Source: Stenotrophomonas africana (lineage in GTDB: Bacteria > Pseudomonadota > Gammaproteobacteria > Xanthomonadales > Xanthomonadaceae). Taken from it: DNA of 64,000 nucleotides. Both the position numbers and the translations under genes were made by a program. Under the pieces are notes generated by a model. The model saw nothing but the letters and a program-made list of their open reading frames with translations. It was not told the origin of the DNA and ran no database searches. How positions within the stretch are numbered: the stretch's first letter is position 1; every line of letters starts with the position of its first letter. Below are positions 1 to 7,738 of the stretch, one piece after another. The stretch is taken from assembly GCF_013004645.1 (NCBI RefSeq), contig NZ_JABEME010000001.1, positions 124,001 to 188,000 on the forward strand. Direction: 5' to 3'.

Positions 1-126
1 ACGTTTTCCCTCAACCGACTGGCCGCGCAGGCCGCGCACCGCTGGCTCGACCGCCAGGGCGTGCGGGTTCGGTCGACCACCCCCATCAACCGCGCTACGC
101 GCCGCACGCGAGGAATCTCGGCATGA
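1..126 (+). CDS. 3' end of a gene cut by the window edge, unknown function
   Basis: An open frame runs from base 1 to a TGA at 124-126 and gives 41 residues rich in Arg and Ala, ending in GISA. The stop overlaps the ATG of the next gene in an ATGA arrangement, the same junction used by several genes downstream. That junction is the main reason to think it is the tail of a real gene in the same operon. No domain is recognisable in so short a piece, and the rest lies outside the window. Confidence 0.45.
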   Translation, partial: TFSLNRLAAQAAHRWLDRQGVRVRSTTPINRATRRTRGISA

Positions 127-362
127 GCCGTTCTGTTGTCATTTACGGGCCGCAGCGCTGCGGCAAGACCACCAACGCGCAGGATCTGCGCGCACACTTC
201 GGCCTGCAGAAGGTCCTGGACGACTGGGACGGACACACTGCGTATCCGTTGGAGGACACGCTCGTCCTGACCAACAATCCGCACGCGATCGCGCACCATT
301 CGTCGCGCGTCCTCGATCACGGCTGCGCTATGCGCGACATGTGCACGGGAGCGCAGGCATGA
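123..362 (+). CDS. Small P-loop protein of the integrated element
   Basis: This 79-residue protein opens with a Walker A motif, GPQRCGKT at residues 9-16, directly after a hydrophobic strand (VVIY). That is the start of a P-loop NTPase fold. The rest is too short for a full ATPase and no clear Walker B is visible, although DDWD at about 33-36 is acidic. The gene overlaps its neighbours on both sides by ATGA, so translation is probably coupled. It may bind nucleotide or be a reduced kinase-like phage protein; substrate and role are unknown. Confidence 0.7.
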   Translation: MSRSVVIYGPQRCGKTTNAQDLRAHFGLQKVLDDWDGHTAYPLEDTLVLTNNPHAIAHHSSRVLDHGCAMRDMCTGAQA

Positions 363-847
363 GCGCCCGTCCACAGCAGACCGGCCGCGCTGCCGAAGTG
401 CGCAGGGTCCTGTCTATGTTCCCGCAAGGCGCCACGGTCGAGCAGATCAAGACCGCTGGCCGCATCAACAGCACCCACCAGGCCATCGGCTACACGCTGA
501 AGGGGCTGGCGCGCAGCGGCCAGGCCATCTGCCACCGCTCCGGCGTGCGTGGCATCTGGCGCCTCTCCAGCCACACGCAACATGCGATCGCTCCGCTGCG
601 CGCTGCACCTACCCGGGTGCAGCCGACCTGCACGCCAGGCCCGCTTACAGGTGTCAGTGACGCGGCGACCACGATCCGACACCGGGAACTCGACCGGCAG
701 CAGTTGGCCGACGACCTGGACGCTTTCCTCGCAGCGGGCGGGCTGATCGAGGTGCTGGGGCACACCCCGCTTCGCCCGTTGATGAACCGTCACGTAGCCA
801 ACCACGGCAGCTATGCAGAGCGCACGGCAGCCCATGACATCGAATGA
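359..847 (+). CDS. Winged-helix-like hypothetical protein of the integrated element
   Basis: This is a 162-residue protein. The start at 359 overlaps the stop of the previous gene as ATGA; an in-frame ATG at 341 is less likely. Residues about 8-65 look like a winged helix: a helix, the segment ATVEQIKTAGRINSTHQAI, then a second helix and a G-containing turn, as in proteins that gate on repeat or operator DNA. The tail is Pro/Thr rich, then helical (QQLADDLDAFLAAGG). DNA binding is an inference from the pattern only. Its operon position suggests a regulatory or early phage function. Confidence 0.65.
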   Translation: MSARPQQTGRAAEVRRVLSMFPQGATVEQIKTAGRINSTHQAIGYTLKGLARSGQAICHRSGVRGIWRLSSHTQHAIAPLRAAPTRVQPTCTPGPLTGVSDAATTIRHRELDRQQLADDLDAFLAAGGLIEVLGHTPLRPLMNRHVANHGSYAERTAAHDIE

Positions 848-854
848 GGCCGCC

Positions 855-1247
855 ATGAGCATCGAATCGCACACAGCGGCCGCCACTGAACCCGGCAGGC
901 CGGGTAGCACCTATTCCGATGGCCCAGCATGGCATGCCTTCGGCCTCAGTCGCGCCGCCTACCTGGTGCTGCCGCGCCGCACCTTGCAATCCATGCCCTT
1001 GGATTGGCAAGCGCGTTTTGTCGCGCTGATCCAAGAGGCGCGCCAGGCATTGCCTGATGAGGCTTTCCCACAGTACCAGGCTGTCCTACTCAGAGATGGG
1101 CGGTACGCCGCCGATCCCAACTGCCGCTACCGCCGCATGCCGCCGTTTCCGCATCGCCCGACCGAGAACGCACCCGCCAAATGCGATGCGCCGCTCGCTG
1201 GCGCTTTCGTGAACACCTTCACTCAATTCGATCAGGCCACCCAATGA
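855..1247 (+). CDS. Hypothetical protein of the integrated element
   Basis: This is a 130-residue protein with no recognised domain. The ATG at 855 is preferred to upstream in-frame ATGs at 813 and 834, because GAGG lies five bases before it and those alternatives sit inside the previous gene. The middle (about residues 45-75) is predicted helical and carries aromatic residues; the C-terminal part is Pro rich. Its stop overlaps the next start as ATGA. It belongs to the same compact operon as the methyltransferase. Function cannot be stated. Confidence 0.6.
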   Translation: MSIESHTAAATEPGRPGSTYSDGPAWHAFGLSRAAYLVLPRRTLQSMPLDWQARFVALIQEARQALPDEAFPQYQAVLLRDGRYAADPNCRYRRMPPFPHRPTENAPAKCDAPLAGAFVNTFTQFDQATQ

Positions 1248-1942
1248 CCGCGAATCTCACGGTTCTTCCAACGAACTGCCCCGTTCTGCGCGACGCATTC
1301 GAAACGATCAGTGCGATCGCTGTCGAGGCTGTGTGGCTGCCCAACCAGGCGAAGGCAATCACCCTCGCGCAGGCCCAGACCGCGCTGCGGGATCTGCACA
1401 ACCGCCTGCCGCGCTTGCAGGATCTGCGCGTATTCGAAGCCGCTGTAACCGCCTACGTTTCGACTCTGCGCAGCAGCATGCAGGACGGCGACACGCCACT
1501 CTGCGACACCACCCGCGCCCGGCTGGCGCAGGCGACCGAGCTGCTGGAGCTGGTCAGGAATCAGACCAGGACCGTCGTCGATCCGGCGGACCCATGGCGC
1601 GGCCTGTATCACCCGAGTCGACTCCCGGCGCGCAATGCCGACGGCGAGATCCCGTGCCATCCGGACGTGCCGGCGTGGGCGGACGGTCGCGAGGTATCGC
1701 TGCGACCGTTGTTGCTTGCGCAGGGTTTCGACCTGCAGATTACGTTTGGCGACTTCACCGAAGAAGCCGTGGAGACCGGGGACCATCGCTACTGGGATGA
1801 AATGCGCGCGTGGCAGCCCACTGGCCCCGGCGCAGATTGGCGCTTGGTCTGGCTGGGTGATACCGAAGATGGCCCAGCGGCATGGTTCGTGCGGCCGCTT
1901 GCAGCTGAGGCGCTTGTCGCCTGGGAGGCAGCACATGGCTGA
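1244..1942 (+). CDS. Hypothetical protein upstream of the DNA methyltransferase
   Basis: This is a 232-residue soluble protein starting in the ATGA overlap with the previous gene. The first half (about residues 15-110) is a run of helices; the second half is Trp and Asp rich (ADPWRGLYHPSRLP, RYWDEMRAWQP, DWRLVWLGD) and looks like a mixed alpha/beta domain. No family is recognised. Its end overlaps the start of the methyltransferase by eight bases, so the two are probably co-translated. A role as a partner of the methyltransferase is possible but is only a context argument. Confidence 0.65.
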   Translation: MTANLTVLPTNCPVLRDAFETISAIAVEAVWLPNQAKAITLAQAQTALRDLHNRLPRLQDLRVFEAAVTAYVSTLRSSMQDGDTPLCDTTRARLAQATELLELVRNQTRTVVDPADPWRGLYHPSRLPARNADGEIPCHPDVPAWADGREVSLRPLLLAQGFDLQITFGDFTEEAVETGDHRYWDEMRAWQPTGPGADWRLVWLGDTEDGPAAWFVRPLAAEALVAWEAAHG

Positions 1943-3971
1943 CGGCTCCGGCGGTTTCCGCTTCCCGTTGCACGACCGCAAATCACGGCTGCGCTCGGAC
2001 GAGATCGTAGTTGATCTGTTCGCAGGAGGAGGCGGCGCCAGCCACGCGATGGAGACCGCGCTGGCTCGGGCGGTCGACATTGCGATCAACCACAACCCCT
2101 GGGCTGTGGGGCTGCACTCCGCCAACCACCCGTTTACCCGCCACCTGTGCCAGGACGTGTGGGAAGCAGACCCGCGCGTCGAGTGCGGCGGTCGCCCTGT
2201 GGGCGCACTACATGCCAGCCCGGACTGCACGCACTTCAGCCAGGCCAAGGGCGGTCAGCCGCGCAGCCGAGCAACCCGCTCGCTTTCGTGGGTTGTGCCC
2301 CGCTGGGCCGGCACCGTGCGTCCGCGCATCATCACGCTGGAGAACGTCAAGCAGATCCTGAAGTGGGGCCCGCTGATCGCCAAGCGCGACAAGGCGACCG
2401 GCCGCGTGATCAAGCTGGACGGCACAGTCGCAGCTGTCGGCGAGCGCGTCCCGCTGGACCGGCAGTTCCTGATCCCAGACAAGAAGCGCGAGGGCAGCAC
2501 CTGGCGTCGCTTCGTGGCTGTGCTGCGGGCGCTCGGGTATCAGGTGGAGTGGCGTGTGCTGCGGGCTTGCGATTACGGCGCAGGTACGACGAGGGAGCGG
2601 CTTTACATGGTCGCCCGCTGCGATGGTGAGGCGATCGTCTGGCCCGAACCGAGCCACGGTCCTGACCGCGCACAGCCGCACGTGTCGGCGGCATCCAGTA
2701 TCGACTGGTCCATTCCATGCCCAAGCATCTTTGGCCGCAAGAAGCCGCTCGCCGCCGCGACTGAGGCGCGCATCTGTCGAGGCATCAAGCGCTTTGTGCT
2801 GGACACCGCCGAGCCGTTCATCGTCCACGCCACCCACGGCGGGGAACGCAGGCCGCACGGGATCGGTGAGCCGATGCCGACGATCACTGCCGCCAACCGT
2901 GGCGAGATGATGATCGTGTCGCCCACCATCGTGCAGTGCGCGAACGCGTCCGCCAACGGGGTCGCTTCCGGAGGCGATCCGCTGGGCACCATCACGGCTT
3001 GGCCGCGTGGCGGCTCACACGCTGTCGTGGCGCCGATGCTGGTGCAGGCCGCACATGGCGAAGGCAAGCCCGGAGGCGTCAAGCGGTGGGGCGCTGGGGT
3101 TCGACCCGCCGATGAACCTGCGGGCACAATTACCGCCAGCGGCAGCGGTGGCTATGCGCTCGCCGCAGCCTCCCTGGTCAAGTTCCGGGGTACTAGCGAT
3201 GGAGCGGACGCAGGTCAGCCGATGCCGACCATCACCAGCGGCGCTGGCGCGGCGCGGCCGGCCGGTGCCGCCCATGCCATGGGCGTCATGGCGGCGTTTC
3301 TGGAACAGGCCAACGGCGGGTTCTACCAGGGCGCCGGCAGTGCAGCCGATGAGCCCATGCCGACCATCTGCGCCAACGGAAGCCACCAGCGCCTCACGAC
3401 CGCGCACCTGGTTACGCTCCGCAGGAACCTGGACGGCCAGACAACGGCCGATCCGCTCAGCACCATTTGCGCTGGTGCAACTCACCACGGGGTGATCGAG
3501 TGCGTCCTGAGCCCTGATCAGGAAGCCGGCGCACTGCGCGTGGCCGCGTTCCTGATGCGCTACTACGGCACAGGCGGACAGCATGGAGCACTAGACGAGC
3601 CGCTCGCGACCATCACCACGAAGGACCGGTTGGCGCTGGTCACGGTGCATCTGAGCGGCGTGCCGTATGTGATCGTGGATATCGGGCTACGCATGCTCAA
3701 GCCACACGAGCTGTTCCGCGCGCAGGGTTTCCCGGCCAGCTACATCATCGATCGCACGCAGGATGGTCGACAGGTCAGCAACAGCCGCGCCGTTGCCATG
3801 GTTGGCAACAGCGTGAGCCCGCCGCCGCTTTGCGCAATTCTGAACGCAAATATCTGTTCGACCGCAACCCCCATTCTCGTAGACGGCCAGGAGAGATGCG
3901 GAAAGACTGCCAGCAAGGCCGGATCGAAATCCGGCGACAAGATGCGCGGGAGTGTTGCTGATGTGCAATGA
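1935..3971 (+). CDS. Phage-type DNA (cytosine-5) methyltransferase
   Basis: This 678-residue enzyme would transfer a methyl group from S-adenosylmethionine to C5 of cytosine. Visible motifs are I (DLFAGGGG, residues 27-34), IV with the catalytic Cys98 in HASPDCTHFSQAKGG, VI (ENV, about 136-138), VIII (TTRERLYMV, about 218-226), and IX/X near the C-terminus (LKPHELFRAQGFP, then VAMVGNSVSPP). Between VIII and IX lies a long insert with about seven degenerate repeats of a PMPTIT-type motif. GGAGG six bases upstream supports the ATG at 1935. No restriction endonuclease lies beside it, so an orphan methylase protecting the element is likely. Confidence 0.92.
   Translation: MADGSGGFRFPLHDRKSRLRSDEIVVDLFAGGGGASHAMETALARAVDIAINHNPWAVGLHSANHPFTRHLCQDVWEADPRVECGGRPVGALHASPDCTHFSQAKGGQPRSRATRSLSWVVPRWAGTVRPRIITLENVKQILKWGPLIAKRDKATGRVIKLDGTVAAVGERVPLDRQFLIPDKKREGSTWRRFVAVLRALGYQVEWRVLRACDYGAGTTRERLYMVARCDGEAIVWPEPSHGPDRAQPHVSAASSIDWSIPCPSIFGRKKPLAAATEARICRGIKRFVLDTAEPFIVHATHGGERRPHGIGEPMPTITAANRGEMMIVSPTIVQCANASANGVASGGDPLGTITAWPRGGSHAVVAPMLVQAAHGEGKPGGVKRWGAGVRPADEPAGTITASGSGGYALAAASLVKFRGTSDGADAGQPMPTITSGAGAARPAGAAHAMGVMAAFLEQANGGFYQGAGSAADEPMPTICANGSHQRLTTAHLVTLRRNLDGQTTADPLSTICAGATHHGVIECVLSPDQEAGALRVAAFLMRYYGTGGQHGALDEPLATITTKDRLALVTVHLSGVPYVIVDIGLRMLKPHELFRAQGFPASYIIDRTQDGRQVSNSRAVAMVGNSVSPPPLCAILNANICSTATPILVDGQERCGKTASKAGSKSGDKMRGSVADVQ
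2865..3630 (+). repeat. Degenerate in-frame repeat in the methyltransferase recognition region
   Basis: About seven imperfect units of 35-50 codons lie between methyltransferase motifs VIII and IX. Each carries a core such as EPMPTITAAN, DPLGTITAWP, EPAGTITASG, QPMPTITSGA, EPMPTICANG, DPLSTICAGA or EPLATITTKD, usually followed by a short hydrophobic strand with an HLV-like or PxLV-like pattern. This is the position of the target recognition domain. The repeats are clear at protein level and diverged at DNA level. Confidence 0.75.
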
Positions 3972-3987
3972 CGCGAACGAATCACCC

Positions 3988-4647
3988 CTAGGAGGGCTCT
4001 ATCGTGTGATCAAGGCTGGGCGGATTGTGCATTCGGAATCTGATCGATTCATCGGATGCACGCACATTTGCATCTTTGACTCCGACGTCAACGAAGTTCG
4101 TCAGATCCTCGAAATCCGTCTCAGACCACGTGCAAAGGTCCTTCCTGAATTCATTGAGCTCCTTTGCGCAGCTGACGTAGTACACGCGATCGCCTTCCAT
4201 GCGAACCATCTCGGATGGACGCGTTTTCTCGACTTTCCAAAGAGATCGCTCGAACGCTCTCAGAAGAGCAACGCACTTCGCCAGTCGCTTCTCCAGTTCG
4301 CTAGTAATGCTGTGCACGTGTGGAATCAGAGGACTAACACTGTCTGCCGATATCTGAGCTATCAGTTTCCTAACTTCTTTGTGCTGCCAATGGTCAACGA
4401 GGTCATTGGACAACTCGATGACCTTGGCAGCAACAAGGAGCCGGTGCTCCATAAGCGCCAGCTCACCCGCCGAAATTTTCGCGACCATCTTGGCATGCCG
4501 CTTACGATGACAGCGATCTCGAATTACTGGCGCCACCCCAACACCAAGAGCTACCACAGCAGCAAGCCCTGTTGTTACCGCCGCCCAATCTACAAAGCAT
4601 GTGGAGCTCAGAGGCGAACACCGAATCAAACCGTCCCAAACACTCAT
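3988..4647 (-). CDS. AT-richer membrane-anchored hypothetical protein, possible cargo gene
   Basis: This is a 219-residue protein with one probable membrane helix at about residues 20-42, followed by a basic stretch (RDRCHRKRH). A long mostly helical soluble part (about 55-150) resembles a coiled coil, and an acidic tail follows. GGGAGGGAG sits just before the ATG. The gene is visibly AT-richer than its neighbours, points against the operon, and lies between the methyltransferase and the recombination genes, where integrated elements often carry cargo. No family is recognised; a defence or membrane-stress role is speculation. The plus-strand frame over the same bases is less protein-like. Confidence 0.7.
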   Translation of the reverse strand: MSVWDGLIRCSPLSSTCFVDWAAVTTGLAAVVALGVGVAPVIRDRCHRKRHAKMVAKISAGELALMEHRLLVAAKVIELSNDLVDHWQHKEVRKLIAQISADSVSPLIPHVHSITSELEKRLAKCVALLRAFERSLWKVEKTRPSEMVRMEGDRVYYVSCAKELNEFRKDLCTWSETDFEDLTNFVDVGVKDANVRASDESIRFRMHNPPSLDHTIEPS

Positions 4648-4711
4648 TCACTCCCTCCCCTTTTGATTGAGCGGCATTCTGCCACGCCCATGTGCGTTCT
4701 GGAGGCGATCT

Positions 4712-5065
4712 GTGGGTCAACCATCTAGAACGCACATTCTGGACAAGCCAGATGACACCCTTGGTTTAGAGGATGCCGCCAGAATGCTACGGCTCGGGCT
4801 AGAGGCAATGAAAGACCTGGTGGACAAGGGCGAAGTGCCGGCAGTGCGCTTGAATCAGAAGCACACGGTCATGCTGCGCGAGGACCTGATCGAGTTCCTA
4901 CGCTCGGAAGGGCGCAGGCAGGCCGCCGAGCGAAAGAAATCGATGATCGGAAACCGACCTGCAGCCAACACGCCTGAGTCAGGGTCGACAAGACGTGCAA
5001 GCCAGTCGCGTCGCACAAAGCTGCCCGATCTGCGCGCCTACGAGCAGGCCGATCACCAGAGCTGA
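4712..5065 (+). CDS. Excisionase-family helix-turn-helix protein
   Basis: This is a 117-residue protein with a GTG start at 4712, supported by GGAGG six bases upstream. Residues about 15-65 match the small excisionase/AlpA type of helix-turn-helix: TLGLEDAARMLRLG, a second helix, then a wing with VPAVRL and an LREDLIEFLRSEG helix. The tail is basic and Ser/Arg rich. It overlaps the 3' end of the convergent integrase by 13 bases. By analogy it would direct excision or regulate the element's promoters. The family call is good, the exact role inferred. Confidence 0.75.
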   Translation: MGQPSRTHILDKPDDTLGLEDAARMLRLGLEAMKDLVDKGEVPAVRLNQKHTVMLREDLIEFLRSEGRRQAAERKKSMIGNRPAANTPESGSTRRASQSRRTKLPDLRAYEQADHQS

Positions 5066-6168
5066 TCGGCCAAATCGGAAGCGCGGAGGTTGGCGTACCG
5101 CTTTAGCTGGCGCGGATCGCGATGCCCAGTGATGCTCGCGATCTTGATGTCTGTCAGCGTGGTCTTTTCGTACAGCCGGCTCGTCGCTTCGTGACGTAGA
5201 TCGTGGAAGCCTAGATCCGCGCATCCGGCCGCGACGAAGATGCGCTCGAACTGGCGCGACAGCTTGCTCGATACACGCCGCAGGGCCAGCGGGGTACGCT
5301 CGCCAGCCCAGAACGGGAACAGCCGGCCTTCGTAATCACCCTCATACGCGGCGAGCTTAGCCAGCAGTACCGAGGTCATGGGTACCTGGCGCTTGCTCCC
5401 ATTCTTTGTCTTGTCCAAGAAGATCGTGCGCCGCGCCACATCGAGCTGACTGCGCTCTAGCGTGTAGATCTCCCGCATGCGCATGGCCGTTTCCAGCGCC
5501 ATGTCGAACATCAGAATCAAAGCCTCCCGCTGCGGCAGATCGAGCGGACGCTGCCGCCCCGGCGGCTTTGCGCCGGCTAGGATCTCGCGGATGCGTTCTT
5601 CCTCACCAGGCTCCAGACGGCGATCACGCTCCTGGTCAGTTTTCGCCTCACCGTCGATGCGCTTCACAGCTACTTTGTCGTCGGCCGTGTACGTCGAATA
5701 GCCCCGTGGCAGAAGCCGCAGTGGATTCATTGGCAGCGCGCCGTGCGCAGCCAGCCAGTCCAGGGCGCGCGACAGGGCACCCACGTAGTGCCGGATGGTC
5801 GAAGGCGCGAGGTTCTGCTCACGCTTCATGGTGGTGACCCACTCGGTCGCCCACGTAAAAGTCAGCTGCGGCAAGGTGATGCCGATTGGCAGCCGAGAGA
5901 GCAGGACGGGCAGCAGCTGCTCGTCATCGACCGAGATGTGCTGCGCGCTCCGATACTCGCTGACCTGGCTGCGTAGATCCTTCGCGGCTGCCTTGGTGTT
6001 GGCCAGCTCCTCCGGCACCACCCCACGGTCGAGCAGCGCCTCGAGGCGGCGCACGTACTCGTCGCCCTCTGCCTCCGAGGCGAAGCTCAGATAGACAGGC
6101 TGGGGCAGCAGCCCCGCCCGCTTGATCGTGTACTGCCAGGAGTCGCCCCGGCGACGCTTCGTTGCCAT
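5053..6168 (-). CDS. Tyrosine site-specific recombinase (integrase)
   Basis: This 371-residue integrase has a core-binding domain at about residues 98-160 and a C-terminal catalytic domain. The active-site set is visible: Arg230 (ETAMRMREIY), a Lys in DKTKNGSKR (about 255), His322 and Arg325 in FHDLRHE, His349 in ITGHRD, and the nucleophile Tyr358 in KRYANLR. The gene ends the element and sits 160 bases from the 3' end of tRNA-Cys, the usual layout when a tRNA 3' end is the attachment site. It would catalyse integration and, with the adjacent helix-turn-helix protein, excision. Confidence 0.93.
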   Translation of the reverse strand: MATKRRRGDSWQYTIKRAGLLPQPVYLSFASEAEGDEYVRRLEALLDRGVVPEELANTKAAAKDLRSQVSEYRSAQHISVDDEQLLPVLLSRLPIGITLPQLTFTWATEWVTTMKREQNLAPSTIRHYVGALSRALDWLAAHGALPMNPLRLLPRGYSTYTADDKVAVKRIDGEAKTDQERDRRLEPGEEERIREILAGAKPPGRQRPLDLPQREALILMFDMALETAMRMREIYTLERSQLDVARRTIFLDKTKNGSKRQVPMTSVLLAKLAAYEGDYEGRLFPFWAGERTPLALRRVSSKLSRQFERIFVAAGCADLGFHDLRHEATSRLYEKTTLTDIKIASITGHRDPRQLKRYANLRASDLADQLW

Positions 6169-6176
6169 CCCTGCTC

Positions 6177-6217
6177 AAACTCACGTAAACGCACTCGGCA
6201 CATGTTAACGCGAGTTT
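6177..6217. repeat. Imperfect inverted repeat just upstream of the integrase
   Basis: The arms 6177-6190 (AAACTCACGTAAAC) and 6204-6217 (GTTAACGCGAGTTT) are inverted copies matching at 12 of 14 positions, with 13 bases between. They lie immediately 5' of the integrase start, between it and tRNA-Cys. Likely readings are a binding site for integrase or excisionase, or an operator over the integrase promoter. Confidence 0.5.
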
Positions 6218-6238
6218 GCCACCCGAAAACGGGTGGCA
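6217..6238. other. Perfect 8-bp hairpin between integrase and tRNA-Cys
   Basis: TGCCACCC and GGGTGGCA are perfect inverted arms with a GAAAAC loop. There is no long T run on either side, so a terminator is not certain. It could instead be part of the attachment region. Confidence 0.4.
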
Positions 6239-6302
6239 GACCGATGATTTCATGGCCGAATCAGGGGATTTTGCGGACCGTCGCCAAACGCCAGACAAAG
6301 AA

Positions 6303-6328
6303 AAACCCCTGATGAATCAGGGGTTTAT
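6303..6328 (-). terminator. Intrinsic terminator of tRNA-Cys
   Basis: Read on the minus strand just after the CCA end of tRNA-Cys, an AACCCCTGAT stem pairs with ATCAGGGGTT around a short loop and is followed by a T run. Confidence 0.75.
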
Positions 6329-6329
6329 T

Positions 6330-6403
6330 TGGAGGCCTCAAGCGGAATCGAACCGCTGTAAACGGATTTGCAATCCGGTGCATAGCCACTCTGCCATGAG
6401 GCC
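6330..6403 (-). tRNA. tRNA-Cys (GCA)
   Basis: This 74-base cloverleaf has encoded CCA. The anticodon stem and loop read CCGGATTGCAAATCCG with anticodon GCA, and the T arm carries GGTTCGATTCC. Its 3' end faces the integrase, so it is the likely attachment gene of the element to its left. Confidence 0.95.
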
Positions 6404-6438
6404 AACGTACTGCGCGCCAGGAACGGAGCCCTGACAAG

Positions 6439-6461
6439 ACAAAACCCCATGATGGGGCCTG
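6439..6461 (-). terminator. Intrinsic terminator of the first tRNA-Gly
   Basis: On the minus strand the hairpin CCCCATCATGGGG is followed by TTTTGT, directly downstream of the tRNA-Gly at 6470-6545. Confidence 0.7.
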
Positions 6462-6469
6462 TCGGAACA

Positions 6470-6545
<76 letters not shown>

Positions 6546-6655
6546 GTAAGCCGACATGGTACCGGAAATCCGGAACACACACCAGCGATTTCACTTTTCT
6601 GACTGCGCGTAGAGCCTTGTGGCCCAACGTGCCCCGCCTTGCCGCGGCGGGAGAA

Positions 6656-6682
6656 AAACAAGGCCCCTAGCGGGGCCCTGTA
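6656..6682 (-). terminator. Intrinsic terminator of the second tRNA-Gly
   Basis: On the minus strand GGGCCCCGCTAGGGGCC forms a hairpin followed by TTGTTTTT. Confidence 0.7.
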
Positions 6683-6687
6683 GAATC

Positions 6688-6763
<76 letters not shown>

Positions 6764-6795
6764 AGATTCCGTTCGACCTGCGTCGAAGGAGCGCT

Positions 6796-6824
6796 ATTGT
6801 GTCCAAATTCCTTCACGCCGTCAA
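6796..6824 (-). promoter_or_regulatory. Promoter of tRNA-Gly copy 2
   Basis: On the minus strand TTGACG and CACAAT are separated by 17 bases and lie about 33 bases before the tRNA. The same boxes and spacing occur before copy 3, which supports the call. Confidence 0.7.
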
Positions 6825-6893
6825 CAGTCTTCACATCATGCGGTCACGGGCGTCCGCACTGCGGTACGCTGCCCCGCCCAGCCCCGTGCGCCC

Positions 6894-7295
6894 ATGTTCC
6901 TTCGCGGCAAGCCCCTGTTGATCGCCCTGGCGCTGCATCTGCTGGTAGCGCTGCTGTACTGGGCACTGATTCCGCTGGGAATGAACTGGTATCGCGACCA
7001 TTTCGGCTTCACCTCCCATCGCGACATCGGCCTGGGCATCGCCCAGTTTTATCTGTTCTGGATGTTCATTGGCGCCCAGCCGCTGATCGCGGTGCTGCGG
7101 CCACTGTTTGCCAAGCTGCTGGTCCTGACGATTCCTTTGGCGTTCGCCAGCTGGACGCTGATGCACAACCACCCGCTGCGCCTGATGTACTTCACCGTCG
7201 GCCCCGGCCTGCTGGCACTGGCCGCGATTGCCATATCCGCGTGGCATGCATCGCACAACCGCCTGCCTGCCACCACGGACACCGCCGATGCCTAG
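6894..7295 (+). CDS. Inner membrane hypothetical protein, four helices
   Basis: This is a 133-residue protein, almost entirely hydrophobic, with about four membrane helices: residues 7-26, 45-66, 70-90 and 98-118. The short loops carry SHRDIG and HNHPLR. No signal peptide or catalytic motif is seen and no family is recognised. Its end overlaps the start of the next membrane-protein gene by eight bases, so the two are probably translated together and may act together. Function is unknown. Confidence 0.7.
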   Translation: MFLRGKPLLIALALHLLVALLYWALIPLGMNWYRDHFGFTSHRDIGLGIAQFYLFWMFIGAQPLIAVLRPLFAKLLVLTIPLAFASWTLMHNHPLRLMYFTVGPGLLALAAIAISAWHASHNRLPATTDTADA

Positions 7296-7716
7296 ACGCT
7301 ACGTCCGCCTGTTCTGGTTGCTGGTCGCGCTGACCTGGCTGGCGCTGATCGCTGCACTGGTCAATGCCGGCTTCACCCCGGACTATTGGCTGCTGCATCA
7401 CTTGGAGGGCGCCGAACTGCCCTACCCGACCAGCACCGTCATCGTGTTCGCGTTGCTGGGTACGGTTGAACTGGTGGTAGCCGCCTTGATCGTGCGTCCG
7501 TGGCGACTGAAACGACTGTGGCTGCGCCTGCTGATCGCCTTCGCCCTGCTGCTGGCGTGGTCGGTGCCGTGGATGCTGTCGGCCATGCACCAGCCACCGG
7601 TGCATGGCATGCATCTGCTGTGGTTGCTCCTGCTGGACGTGGGACTGCTGCTGGCGCTGTGCATGGTGTCGGCGGTGAGCGCGTGGCGGGCGTTCCGGCG
7701 CCGAGAGGTCCCGTAG
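7288..7716 (+). CDS. Inner membrane hypothetical protein, four helices
   Basis: This is a 142-residue protein starting at the ATG at 7288, inside the end of the preceding gene; an earlier in-frame ATG would overlap it by 68 bases. It has four predicted membrane helices (about 8-28, 48-70, 77-97, 108-130), basic ends (MPRRYVR, FRRREVP) and a His/Pro-rich loop (MHQPPVHGMH) before the last helix. No domain is recognised. The shared size and topology suggest it works with the upstream protein. Confidence 0.7.
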   Translation: MPRRYVRLFWLLVALTWLALIAALVNAGFTPDYWLLHHLEGAELPYPTSTVIVFALLGTVELVVAALIVRPWRLKRLWLRLLIAFALLLAWSVPWMLSAMHQPPVHGMHLLWLLLLDVGLLLALCMVSAVSAWRAFRRREVP

Positions 7717-7738
7717 CGGCCCCTCCACGACGCCAGAC

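Noticed and set aside
3952..4728. A 258-codon plus-strand open frame over the AT-richer membrane gene
   Set aside because: The minus-strand product has a membrane helix, a helical domain and a strong ribosome site; the plus-strand product has none of these and would overlap the methyltransferase and the helix-turn-helix gene.
6258..6323. GAATCAGGGG direct repeat (6258 and 6314) as attachment cores
   Set aside because: The second copy is part of the tRNA-Cys terminator stem and the distance is only 56 bases. A true attachment repeat should flank the whole element.
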